A DNA stretch of 59,090 bases from Corallococcus llansteffanensis. GTDB taxonomy: Bacteria > Myxococcota > Myxococcia > Myxococcales > Myxococcaceae. Below the pieces are notes generated by a model. It worked only from the letters and a program-made list of their open reading frames with translations, was not told the origin of the DNA and ran no database searches. Shown here in pieces: positions 17,285 through 25,516 of the stretch. The stretch's first letter is position 1. The number at the start of each line of letters is the position of its first letter. The DNA lies in NCBI RefSeq assembly GCF_003612055.1, contig NZ_RAWB01000004.1:1-59090 (forward strand), given 5' to 3'. Position numbers and translations under genes: made by a program.

Positions 17285-19279
17285 ATGAAGGGTGACAGGG
17301 GTGCAGGGCCGGCGCCATGGGAGGGCCTTGCTCACTCGCGGGCCACGCCCACCTCCCGCCCTTCGCCGGTCGAGCTGCTGCTCCAGGTGGGGGCGAGCCT
17401 CCATGCCGCGCTGGTCGTGGACAGCCAGGAGCGGATTGTCTGGATGGACCCGGTGCTGGCCGGCGCCGCCGGGTGGCGGAGCGGCCCTCCCGTCGGCCAC
17501 TCCGCGAAGGAGGTGCTCGGCGGCCTGCCCTGGCTCCGGCACGCGCTCGACGAGGCCCTCACCGGTAGGGATGGGGTGTGTGAGGACGGCGGGCAGGAGC
17601 AGCGGCTGAGCGCGGTGGTGGTGCCCGTCTTCGGCGAGGACGGGACGCAGCTCGGCGCCTGTGCCCGCCTCCGGAAGTCCGGGCAGCCCAGACCGGAGGC
17701 CGCGAGGGAGCCGCAGGCGTTCTGCCCGGGCGCCGCCGAGGAGCGCAGGGCGCGGGAGCACCTGGAGCACCAGACCTCGCTGCTGCGCGCCACGTTCGAC
17801 TCGATCACCGACGGCGTCATCGTCGTGGACCTGGCCCGGCGAATCACCGCCTTCAACAAGCGTTTCCAGGAGATGTGGGGCCTCACGGACGCGATGATGG
17901 AGGAGCGGGACGCGGAGAAGGCACTCGCGAGCGTGGGGCCACGGCTGACGGCCCCCGAGCGGTTCATCGCCTTCATCCGCCAGGGCTTCGAGCCCTCCTT
18001 CGAGTACCGCAGCTACATCGTCGAGCTCACCGACGGCCGGGTGTTCGAGTGCAGGTCCATTCCGCAACTGCTGGGCGATGCCATCATCGGCCGCATCTGG
18101 AGCTACCGGGAGGTGACGGCCGAGCGCCAGGCACTGGCGGAACAGGGGCGGCTGTTCGCCGCCGAGCACGAAGCGCGTGAGCGGCTGGAGGAGTCCTTCG
18201 CCGTGCTCGACACCTTCCTCAATCACGCGCCCGTCGCCCTGGGCTTCATGGGGCGGGACCTGCGCTGCCTGCGCATCAACGACGCACTGGCCGCGCTCCA
18301 CGGCCGGCGCCGCGAGGAGGAGCTTGGCAGGACGGTGTGGGAGATGACGCCCGATCTGGCGCCCATCATCGAGCCCCTGATGCGGCACGTCCTGGAAGAG
18401 GGAACCCCCGTCATCGGCTTCAACATGACGGGAGAGGTACCCTCCACCCCGGGCGAGCAGCGGCACTGGAACGTCAGCTACTACCCCGTGCGGACGGCAA
18501 GCGGCACCATCCTGGGCGTGGGTGCGGTGGTGGCCGAAATCACGGAGGAGTACCGCGCCCAGGCCGAGCGCGACCGCCTGCTGCGCGAGGCCGAGGAGGC
18601 CATCCGCATCCGGGATGACTTCATGTCCATCGCCGCCCACGAACTGAAGACGCCGCTGACCCCCCTCAAGCTGCATCTCCAGATGCTGAAGGGCCAGGCG
18701 GACGCCGGGCACGTCGTGGCCCCGCGCCACGTGGACAAGGCGCTCGCCCAGCTCGCGCGGCTGTCGTTGCTCGTCAATGATCTGCTCGACACCTCGCGAA
18801 TCCAGGCCGGGAAGCTGGAGCTCACGACGGAGCCCATCCCGCTGCGGGAGTTCATCCGCGAGATCCTCTCGGACGTCCGCGGCACGAGCTCCCTCCACTC
18901 ACTCCGGTTCGAGGCGCCCGACGAGCCGCTCGTCATCATGGGAGACCGCGCCCGGCTCGCGCAGGTGCTGATGAACCTGGTGGAGAACGCCTTCAAGTAC
19001 AGCCCCACCGGCGGCACGGTCCGCGTCACGGCGCGGCGCATGGGTCCGGAGGCGTGCGTCTCCGTGAAGGACGAGGGCATCGGCATTCCGAAGGAGGAGC
19101 AGGCGCATCTCTTCGAGCGCTTCTTCCGCGCGAGGAACGCGCCCATCTCCGGCTTCGGAGGCCTGGGCCTGGGGCTCTACATCTGCCGCGACATCATCGA
19201 GCGCCACGGCGGCCGCATCTGGGTGGAGAGCGAAGTGGAGCACGGCTCGACGTTCCACTTCGCCCTGCCGTGCCTGTGA
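17285..19279 (+). CDS. Triple-PAS sensor histidine kinase
   Basis: This protein of 664 residues has no membrane segment. Three PAS-like domains precede the kinase core: one at about 30-140 (SLHAALVVDSQERIVWMD), one at about 160-280 (FDSITDGVIVVDLARRITAF) and one at about 300-430 (LNHAPVALGFMGRDLRCL). The dimerisation domain has His452 in IAAHELKTPLTPL; the ATPase domain has DEGIGI and GLGLGLYICRDI. There is no receiver, and no regulator gene is adjacent, so it is an orphan kinase. The ATG at 17285 is preceded by GGAGGGAGG at good distance; an in-frame GTG at 17276 would overlap that sequence. Its stop faces the stop of the CocE-like gene 30 bases away. Confidence 0.92.
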   Translation: MKGDRGAGPAPWEGLAHSRATPTSRPSPVELLLQVGASLHAALVVDSQERIVWMDPVLAGAAGWRSGPPVGHSAKEVLGGLPWLRHALDEALTGRDGVCEDGGQEQRLSAVVVPVFGEDGTQLGACARLRKSGQPRPEAAREPQAFCPGAAEERRAREHLEHQTSLLRATFDSITDGVIVVDLARRITAFNKRFQEMWGLTDAMMEERDAEKALASVGPRLTAPERFIAFIRQGFEPSFEYRSYIVELTDGRVFECRSIPQLLGDAIIGRIWSYREVTAERQALAEQGRLFAAEHEARERLEESFAVLDTFLNHAPVALGFMGRDLRCLRINDALAALHGRRREEELGRTVWEMTPDLAPIIEPLMRHVLEEGTPVIGFNMTGEVPSTPGEQRHWNVSYYPVRTASGTILGVGAVVAEITEEYRAQAERDRLLREAEEAIRIRDDFMSIAAHELKTPLTPLKLHLQMLKGQADAGHVVAPRHVDKALAQLARLSLLVNDLLDTSRIQAGKLELTTEPIPLREFIREILSDVRGTSSLHSLRFEAPDEPLVIMGDRARLAQVLMNLVENAFKYSPTGGTVRVTARRMGPEACVSVKDEGIGIPKEEQAHLFERFFRARNAPISGFGGLGLGLYICRDIIERHGGRIWVESEVEHGSTFHFALPCL

Positions 19280-19309
19280 CGACCGGTGATTCGGTCCGCT
19301 GCCCGTGCT

Positions 19310-21769
19310 TCAACGCCGCGCTCTGGCAGCGGCGACGATCCAGTTCCTGAACTCAACGGCGAGGTGCTGGCGGTGTTGCTCGAGGATGTGCTCTGGGCAG
19401 GCGGCAGGGAAGTAGCAGGTCAGGTTCGCGTTGAAGCCTTCATCGGTGTCGCCGAACTGGGTCAGCACCCGTCCAACCACCGTGCCGTCCGCCAGGTGCA
19501 TGGCGCCGAGCCTGCGGAACGGATAGTCGGACTCGGGCAACAGTTCGTTGCGTACCTCCGTGGCCCAGCTCGGGGCCGTGTCGAAGCCTGGCAGCACGAC
19601 ACGGCAGACATGGGGGCCGAGATTCTCGACGATCGTCACCGTGGAATCCGGGTTGGGGGCGATCACGTAGTGTTCCGGTTCGCCCGCCAGGAGGACGTTC
19701 TCGTCACTGAAGCTGTTCTCGAGCCAATGCACGAACTGCGCTGCCTTGAGGCCTCGAACAGCCAGCACGGTGGTTCCGGAGGTGAACTTCCCGGCGGAGG
19801 CCTTGGCCCTTTCGCGGAGGAACGCGTTGCCTTCTTCGATGTCCTTGGCCAGGAGGTCCATCAGGCCCTGACGCCCGATGAGGGCCTTGAGCCGGGCGAG
19901 CGCCCGGCGAGCGAAGACGAGTTCGAAGTCATCGACCCCGCCCGCTGCGGTGGGCCCTGACACGAGTTCGACCGCAAAAGCCGTCGTCTCTCGTTGGGTC
20001 GCTTGTCCTTCGACTGCCATTGCTTGACGCCTCGCCTGGACGGGCAGCTGCAGGTAGGAGGCGTGCTTGCCGCCGGTGTGGACGACGTGCTGTCCGCTGT
20101 TGGCAGGGGTGTACTCGCGGATCGCGGGCATCATCGTTCCCAGAAGGCTCCTGCCGCTGATGACGAAGCGGAGCTGTTCGCCGGGGTGGAACGCGAGGCC
20201 GATCGGGAGCAGATCGATCTCGACCTCGACGACCTCCCCGGGTGAGAGCTTCTCGATCCTGTCGAAGCTGTGGGCGGGCACGGCATCGGTCGACAGCGTC
20301 TCGTCCAGGTGGCGCAGGGAGACGCGCAGGCGTCCGTCCGATCCCTTGTACCGCAGGATCGAGGCGCCGCGTTCGGTGACGTCCTGCACCAGCGCGCTCT
20401 GGTTGGGCACGGTGAACTGCTGCAGGGGCGTGCCGTACGCATCGAGCTTCTGGACGAGGACGAAGAGGTCCATGTCGTCCGAGCCGCGTGCTTCGACCCA
20501 GAGGTGCGCCTTCGGGTAGCCGACCAGGAGGGTCTCCTGGTCGAAGCGCGTGATGAACGACACCGCATCCGGGTTGGAGCTCACGTCGTAGACCGCCGTC
20601 GCTTCCTCGGTCGGTGCTGTCGTGGTCAAGGCGCGCGAGCGGCCGTCGAGGTAGTACTTCGTCGGCGTGACGTCCTTCGGGGGGAACTCGTCCGCACCGA
20701 CCCGGACCTGGTCGCCGCCTTCGAGATCGAGCACGGAGTACCGGACGCGCGGCGTCTGCTCCCACCCGTTGTCCTCGCCCTTCAGGTAGCGGTCGAAGAA
20801 GCGGCGCAGCTCCTCCCTGTTCGCCTCGTCGTAGTAGTCGGGCCACTCCTGGGAGTTGTGGATGCGGAGCCACTTCTCCTTCGAGGCCATCCGGCGCCAG
20901 GCGCGGAACGTGCCTGCCGTGTGCAGGGTGTTCGAGTAGCTGGCCACGACGTAGGCCGGAACGGTGATCCGGTCGAAGCGCGGGATCTTGTCCTCCCACA
21001 GGTCGGCCATGAGGGGATACCGCTCGGCCTCCGCGAGGATGTCCTCCTTGCGCCCCTTGCCCCAGTAGCTGTGGTCCTGCAGCTGCCTCGCGAACCCGGT
21101 GTCGGGCATGCCGCCGCGCAGGACGAGGTCCCGGTAGACGTCGCTGACGCCCTCCCACGGGTTGATCGCCGCGAGGTGCGGGGGCTGTTCAGCGGCGGTG
21201 AACCACTGCGACACCGCGAGATAGGACGTCCCGCTCATCGCGACCTTGCCGGTGCACCACTCCTGGACGGCCAGCCACTCGATCAGGTCGTAACAGTCGC
21301 GTCCCTCCTGGCGATCCCAGATGACGCTGTCCCCGTCGCAGTCGCCCACCCCCCGGATGTCCGGATTGCAGATCGCGTAGCCCTGCGCGCACCAGTACGC
21401 CGGGTCCGGCCCCTCGAACTTCTCCAGACCCGACACGATCCCGTTGTCGAGCCCGACCATCTTGAAGATGCCCATCACGCTCGGGGAGGTCCCCTGGCCC
21501 TTCCCGTACGGGCTCCATGCCACGATGACCGGCACCTTCTGCGTTCCGGCAGGGCGAAGCACATCGACGTAGATCGTCACACCGTCCCTCAAGGTGACGG
21601 CAACGTCCTTCTCGAGGATGACTTCGACCGGCACCGACCGGAACGGGGGCGCGATCTGGAAGCCGGCCGGCAGGGTTCGGGTGCCTGGATCGAACCCACT
21701 CAAGACGCCGTACCTGGCGCCCGGCTTCAGCGGCTGGGACGGTACGAACACCTTCGGGTCATCGCTCAT
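19310..21769 (-). CDS. CocE/NonD-family (S15-type) alpha/beta hydrolase with C-terminal extension
   Basis: This protein of 819 residues has three parts. Residues 1-350 or so form an alpha/beta hydrolase with nucleophile Ser182 in MSGTSYLAVSQW. A jelly-roll domain follows and ends near GGKHASYLQLPV at about 575, as in cocaine esterase and X-Pro dipeptidyl-peptidases. About 230 further residues belong to no domain I recognise. At the usual positions of the catalytic Asp and His the sequence reads ASYSNTLHT and HNSQEWPDYY, so the standard triad is not evident and activity is uncertain. The start at 21769 is set by AAGAGGAGA five bases upstream. It is divergent from a TetR regulator with a palindrome between them, so repression by that protein with a small-molecule substrate as inducer is likely. 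Confidence 0.85.
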   Translation of the reverse strand: MSDDPKVFVPSQPLKPGARYGVLSGFDPGTRTLPAGFQIAPPFRSVPVEVILEKDVAVTLRDGVTIYVDVLRPAGTQKVPVIVAWSPYGKGQGTSPSVMGIFKMVGLDNGIVSGLEKFEGPDPAYWCAQGYAICNPDIRGVGDCDGDSVIWDRQEGRDCYDLIEWLAVQEWCTGKVAMSGTSYLAVSQWFTAAEQPPHLAAINPWEGVSDVYRDLVLRGGMPDTGFARQLQDHSYWGKGRKEDILAEAERYPLMADLWEDKIPRFDRITVPAYVVASYSNTLHTAGTFRAWRRMASKEKWLRIHNSQEWPDYYDEANREELRRFFDRYLKGEDNGWEQTPRVRYSVLDLEGGDQVRVGADEFPPKDVTPTKYYLDGRSRALTTTAPTEEATAVYDVSSNPDAVSFITRFDQETLLVGYPKAHLWVEARGSDDMDLFVLVQKLDAYGTPLQQFTVPNQSALVQDVTERGASILRYKGSDGRLRVSLRHLDETLSTDAVPAHSFDRIEKLSPGEVVEVEIDLLPIGLAFHPGEQLRFVISGRSLLGTMMPAIREYTPANSGQHVVHTGGKHASYLQLPVQARRQAMAVEGQATQRETTAFAVELVSGPTAAGGVDDFELVFARRALARLKALIGRQGLMDLLAKDIEEGNAFLRERAKASAGKFTSGTTVLAVRGLKAAQFVHWLENSFSDENVLLAGEPEHYVIAPNPDSTVTIVENLGPHVCRVVLPGFDTAPSWATEVRNELLPESDYPFRRLGAMHLADGTVVGRVLTQFGDTDEGFNANLTCYFPAACPEHILEQHRQHLAVEFRNWIVAAARARR

Positions 21770-21870
21770 GACGATCTCCTCTTGTCGCTTCATCCAGGGG
21801 CCGGCTCCGTGTCGGTCCTCGTCCTTCGGGCTCCGAACAGGGATGTCCGCGCACCCGGCATCGCCAGCAT

Positions 21871-21888
21871 ACAGAACGTTCATTCTGT
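21871..21888. promoter_or_regulatory. Candidate TetR operator between the CocE-like and TetR genes
   Basis: ACAGAA and TTCTGT form an inverted repeat spaced by 6 nt, in the region between two divergent genes. It lies 37 bases before the TetR start, and is the only clear dyad there. Position and symmetry suit autoregulation plus control of the hydrolase. Confidence 0.5.
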
Positions 21889-21925
21889 TTGGCAAGGGGG
21901 CCGTGTGTGTGACTAGTCTTCGGTC

Positions 21926-22513
21926 ATGCCCAAGCTGAGCGAGGGTTCGAGGCAGCGGCGGCGCGAGAGCATCGCGGCGGCTGCCATGCGGTGCTTTGCT
22001 CGTCAGGGCTTCGCCAGCACCTCGATGGCGGACATCATCAGCGAGGCGGGCTCCTCCGCCGGCTCGGTCTACTCGCACTTCCCGAGCAAGGCCGCGCTCT
22101 TGCGCTTCGCGGCCTCGGCCGCTCTGAGCGAGGTGGTCGCAGCCCTGAGCGACGAGCTGCCCTCGGAGCGCACTCCTGCCAGCGTCCTCGCGCACTTGCT
22201 GCGGTCGAGGAGTGACAGGGTGCACGCGCAGACCCTCCTCCAGATATGGGCGGAGGGTCCTCGGGACGGTGAGCTTGAAGAGATCGCCCGGGACAGTGTG
22301 AACGAGTTGCGCGCACTCGTGCGGACAGCGTTGCTGCCCTGGTGTCAGGAGCCCGCGCGCGCAAGAACGAGGCCTCCGGACACTGCCGCGGACGAGATTT
22401 CCGACGCCGTCATCACGGCCGTTCAGGGCTACGTGGTCAGGGTCAGCATCGACCGTGACCTCGACAGTGAGCTCGTCGCGAGCCGCCTGATCGCCGTCTT
22501 CGAGAAGTTCTGA
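21926..22513 (+). CDS. TetR/AcrR-family transcriptional regulator
   Basis: This protein of 195 residues has an N-terminal TetR helix-turn-helix: RRESIAAAAMRCFARQGFA, then MADIISEAGSSAGSVYSHFPSK, the recognition helix ending in the conserved Y-x-H-F-x-x-K. The C-terminal ligand-binding part is all-helical and not diagnostic. It is divergent from the CocE-like hydrolase, and the ACAGAA-N6-TTCTGT dyad between them is the likely operator. By analogy with other TetR pairs it probably represses the hydrolase until a substrate or related compound binds. Ligand unknown. Confidence 0.9.
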   Translation: MPKLSEGSRQRRRESIAAAAMRCFARQGFASTSMADIISEAGSSAGSVYSHFPSKAALLRFAASAALSEVVAALSDELPSERTPASVLAHLLRSRSDRVHAQTLLQIWAEGPRDGELEEIARDSVNELRALVRTALLPWCQEPARARTRPPDTAADEISDAVITAVQGYVVRVSIDRDLDSELVASRLIAVFEKF

Positions 22514-22633
22514 GCCCACGTCCGAGGAGCGCGGGACTGCCCCGACGTCCGGGTCGTCTGGTGGACCGAGCGGGAAGACGCGATGCGCTTTTTGACGTTC
22601 GATTCCTGATGGACGCTCTCGTGTTTGGAATTC

Positions 22634-22649
22634 ATGCCATCCATGGCAT
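22634..22649. promoter_or_regulatory. Perfect inverted repeat upstream of the small lipoprotein gene
   Basis: ATGCCAT and ATGGCAT are separated by two bases and end 30 bases before the start at 22680. It could be an operator or fold in the leader RNA. No regulator is linked to it by context. Confidence 0.3.
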
Positions 22650-22679
22650 CCTTCATTAACCATGAAGACGGGAGGGCAT

Positions 22680-22964
22680 ATGCGAGGATTTGTCGTCGCG
22701 GTGATGAGCGCTGGGATGCTGATGGGGTGCGGTGGTGTCGAAGTCGAGCAGGAGGGGCCCGAAGTCGAGGAGCCGCAGGACACGACGCAGCTCATGGCCT
22801 GCAGTCAGGACTACCTCATCGAGTACTACAAGAACTCCACCCGTACCCAGTTGGTCGGCACGCAGCAGTGCACGTGCAATGCGATGCCCACCTCGACAGG
22901 CACGACCGTGGGCTACAGGGTCGTCGTCTACCGGTACGAATGTTTCGGTGTTGCCGCGCAGTGA
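22680..22964 (+). CDS. Small predicted lipoprotein, DUF6289-like
   Basis: This small protein has 94 residues. Its signal peptide MRGFVVAVMSAGMLMGC carries a lipobox ending at Cys17, so it is likely lipid-anchored to the envelope. An acidic linker rich in Glu and Pro follows, then a compact part with YLIEYYKN, LVGTQQCTCN and YRVVVYRYEC holding four cysteines. The pattern of a YYxx...VG segment followed by paired cysteines resembles the small secreted DUF6289 family; this is a by-eye impression. The start at 22680 is chosen over the in-frame ATG at 22662 because GGAGGG lies just before it and the signal peptide is more typical. No neighbour suggests a function. Confidence 0.7.
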   Translation: MRGFVVAVMSAGMLMGCGGVEVEQEGPEVEEPQDTTQLMACSQDYLIEYYKNSTRTQLVGTQQCTCNAMPTSTGTTVGYRVVVYRYECFGVAAQ

Positions 22965-23022
22965 CCCAAGGACTTGACGCACTGCCCAAAGCGGGGCGGG
23001 GCTCAGAAAGCCCGTAGAGGTC

Positions 23023-23514
23023 TCACCGGAAGGCATCTACGACGTAAGCGGCCGCGACAGAGCCTTCGAGGATGGCGGTGCCCGGCTTCGACTCGGGCTC
23101 CTTCCTCATCTGGTCCTCGCTGAGCCGGGCCACCGCGCAAATCGGCAGCTTTTCGCTGTCCGGAGGGTGGGCCTCGTACCAACGGATGACGACCTGCGGA
23201 CCGCTCGTCCAGACCTGCCCATACAGGCGGGTCGTCGCTTCGAGCGTGCCGAAGTCGCTCTTCAGGATGCTCTCGACGGGCCCGTCGTAGAGCGTGATGC
23301 GACGCGACTTGATCTGGTTCGCGTCGAGCTCCACCAGCGCGGTATCTCCGACATGAAGCCGGAGGGCTCGCATGATCTGTTTCGCTTCCGCCGAACAGTC
23401 CTGCGGTCCCGGGGTGCCATCCGCGCGCAGTGCCACTCCGCCTGTCGCAGTGCAGCCGGAGGCCATGACGAGGATCGCGATCGCGCTGAACCCGAGGGTC
23501 TTGGTGATGGGCAT
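23023..23514 (-). CDS. Predicted lipoprotein of unknown function
   Basis: This protein of 163 residues begins with a lipoprotein signal peptide, MPITKTLGFSAIAILVMASGC, with the lipobox at Ala-Ser-Gly-Cys. The mature part contains two Cys residues (PQDCSAEAKQ and LPICAVARL) that could form a disulfide, and predicted beta strands such as TALVELDANQI and GPQVVIRWYEA. I do not recognise a domain. The start at the ATG at 23514 gives a standard signal peptide; the frame extends to 23577 without a better start. It is convergent with the small lipoprotein gene. Confidence 0.7.
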   Translation of the reverse strand: MPITKTLGFSAIAILVMASGCTATGGVALRADGTPGPQDCSAEAKQIMRALRLHVGDTALVELDANQIKSRRITLYDGPVESILKSDFGTLEATTRLYGQVWTSGPQVVIRWYEAHPPDSEKLPICAVARLSEDQMRKEPESKPGTAILEGSVAAAYVVDAFR

Positions 23515-23693
23515 GAGCGGGACTTCTACTGCCGTAGCAGTGTGTGATCCATCCTCACCAAGTCGGGTCACGGACACCTTTAGGTCAGGGCCTCACCGGA
23601 AGGCACCAAGCCCGCAGCCCCGGCCGGCCCCAGTACGCGCATGCGCTAATGTGGGCTACACTTGTAGGAAATTACTGACATCCCAGGATTCTG

Positions 23694-24635
23694 ATGCAAG
23701 AGAAAGCCCTAACCGAGCCTACCTACATCCTCGATACATCGGCTATTCGGAGCCTAAGCAGCAAGTTGCTGGAGGCCGGAAAGACCAAAGGCGTTGATAT
23801 TGCCGTTTCGCCAATCTCATTCAGTGAGCTGTTTCGTCACCTTGGAGGCGATGATGATAAGAAGATTGGTTTTGACAGTCTCGGACAAATCCTCAAACTA
23901 AAACACACGAGAGTCCTGTCCGACTCGTATTCAAGAACCGTCAAAACGTTTGACCCGGCGGCTGATGCGACGGATGCGGTGGCGCAATTCGTAGAATCAA
24001 CGCTTGATATGCTTGGCTACGCAACGCTTCCGCCCGAGCATGCTGAACTTCAGGCGCGCGTGCGAAGCGGCCTTCTGTTGGCTGCAGGCAGGGCACGAGA
24101 ACTCCACCGAGAGCAAAAGACTTCCTTCAGGCAGATGGTTCACCATATCGCCGACTATCTCTCGCACCTGTACCCGTCGGAAGGGCTAAGAGAACTTCCT
24201 GATGAACTTTTCGTGGCCGCATCTTCGGGCCCAATTCTCAGAGAATCATGGGAAATGGCTGGCCGAAACGAGCTGTCAGGCGACGCCGAGATTCGAACGT
24301 GGATTGGAAATACATACTTCTCAACATCGTACGTCATTTCCCGAACGCGAGATTACATGCTCAAGGCTGGCAAGCCAGGAGCTTCGCTCGCCATAGACTT
24401 AAACGACTCGGAGGATGCTGGCATTTGCGCCCACCTGTCGCTGACAGAAAAAAGCATCCTCGTCACTGGCGACCGTGGCACGGTGCGTGCTCTGCAGGAG
24501 GCATCGGAGCGGCTTGTCCGCCTTCTTGATACACACTCGCTGAGCCCAGGCCCAGTTTGGCTCGCAACGCGCGTCCGAACCACCGAGGAATTCATTGAGG
24601 ACCTTAAGCGTCCCCAGAGCGTGTCCACAAAATAG
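23694..24635 (+). CDS. PIN-like domain protein in a low-GC island
   Basis: This protein of 313 residues has the acidic pattern of a PIN-type nuclease. Asp14 is in YILDTSAI, Glu45 in PISFSELFRHL, and acidic residues are in NDSEDAGICAHL and ILVTGDRGT at about 238-262. The strand-Asp-Thr-Ser-Ala opening and the late ILVTxD are typical of VapC-like proteins, which cleave RNA, but it is more than twice the length of a VapC toxin and carries a helical insert at about 90-200. No antitoxin gene is next to it. By hand count 23881-23940 is 47% GC, far below the flanks, and codon use differs accordingly, so transfer from another organism is likely. A role in defence or RNA turnover is inferred only. Confidence 0.75.
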   Translation: MQEKALTEPTYILDTSAIRSLSSKLLEAGKTKGVDIAVSPISFSELFRHLGGDDDKKIGFDSLGQILKLKHTRVLSDSYSRTVKTFDPAADATDAVAQFVESTLDMLGYATLPPEHAELQARVRSGLLLAAGRARELHREQKTSFRQMVHHIADYLSHLYPSEGLRELPDELFVAASSGPILRESWEMAGRNELSGDAEIRTWIGNTYFSTSYVISRTRDYMLKAGKPGASLAIDLNDSEDAGICAHLSLTEKSILVTGDRGTVRALQEASERLVRLLDTHSLSPGPVWLATRVRTTEEFIEDLKRPQSVSTK

Positions 24636-24752
24636 GTTGAGGTTGCCCTTGGGGGTATGCACCGCGTGCGTACCCTTCGGCCGTCGGATGCAGCAGGTCC
24701 GCGCCGGGCGCCCCTTCTGTCCTGGCATAGACAGACGCACGGCAGGTGCCCG

Positions 24753-25022
24753 GTGAGGTGGGCGGAGCCGCGTGACGACGCGGAGCCTGCGGTGGTGAAG
24801 GCGCTGCAGCTCGCCGGCTGGCCGGCGGAGCGTGTCTCCGCGCCGGGCTTCCTGGACCTGCTTTGCTGTCGGCGCGGGCAGGCGGTACTGCTGAAAGTGA
24901 AGTCAAAGGGTGGGCGGATGAAGCCCGCCCAGGTGGAGCCCCACGCCCGCCTGCGCGCGGCTGGTGTCATCGTCGCCGCGTCGGCGGAGGCGCTGGCGCT
25001 TAGCGCGAGGCTGGGACGCCAC
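24753..25022 (+). pseudogene. Decayed VRR-NUC-type (phage-like) nuclease fragment
   Basis: In one frame this stretch reads EPAVVKALQLAGW, then APGFLDLLCCRRGQAVLLK, KSKGGRMKPAQVE and GVIVAASAEALAL. This matches the order of small phage VRR-NUC nucleases, in which a helix, the P-D-L-L motif, the E-x-K motif and K-x-x-P-x-Q follow one another. The catalytic Glu of E-x-K is replaced by Lys (LLKVK). The frame then runs without a family-like end into the antisense of the SMI1-type gene. I read it as a remnant. It lies between the low-GC PIN-like gene and a toxin/immunity pair. The region 24636-24752 before it holds no other feature I can support. Confidence 0.5.
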
Positions 25023-25029
25023 CGAAGGC

Positions 25030-25506
25030 TCAACCGTCCGGTGTGCTCCCGCTCAGCCAGTAGGCGCGGTTGCCACTGCGCAGGGCCTTCTCCAGGAACT
25101 CACCGAAGGACGAGGCGATGCACGGTGCCTCCTCTGGGTACGTCTCGTGGAAGGCGTCGAGCAACGGGTAGCGGTCGTTCTCGCGCCTGGCCGCGTCCAG
25201 GATGACGAAGTTTGTGTCCTGCATGTCCACCAGCGTGAAGTGCGAAGCGGGGCCCGCGCTGTCCTGGTCTCTCCCACGGATGGCGACCCGGGCCCGCTCG
25301 ATCTCGTCCAGCGACAGGATGCAGTACTTCACGTTCGGCTGCGGCTTGAAGAGGGTTCCGCCGTCGGCGTGCAGGTAGAAGGCGCGCAGGTCTGCGTCCA
25401 GCTTCCATCCCACACGCGCCTCGAAGGCGGCGAGCTGTGCGGGTGTCGCGGGTGCATTGGGAAAGTGGAGCCGGGAGAACTCCGCCAGCAGGCTGTCCAT
25501 GGGCAT
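25030..25506 (-). CDS. SMI1/KNR4-family protein, likely immunity protein
   Basis: This cytoplasmic protein of 158 residues has the SMI1/KNR4 fold pattern: FPNAPATPAQLAAFEARVG, then LDADLRAFYLHADGG, the strand YCILSLDEIERA, FVILDAARR, and the C-terminal IASSFGEFLEKAL. In bacteria this superfamily often supplies immunity to polymorphic nuclease toxins encoded immediately upstream. Here the upstream gene, 10 bases away on the same strand, encodes a lipoprotein with an HNH-like C-terminus, so the pair fits a toxin followed by immunity order. The target toxin is inferred from adjacency only. Confidence 0.85.
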   Translation of the reverse strand: MPMDSLLAEFSRLHFPNAPATPAQLAAFEARVGWKLDADLRAFYLHADGGTLFKPQPNVKYCILSLDEIERARVAIRGRDQDSAGPASHFTLVDMQDTNFVILDAARRENDRYPLLDAFHETYPEEAPCIASSFGEFLEKALRSGNRAYWLSGSTPDG

Positions 25507-25516
25507 GGCGGCGTCC

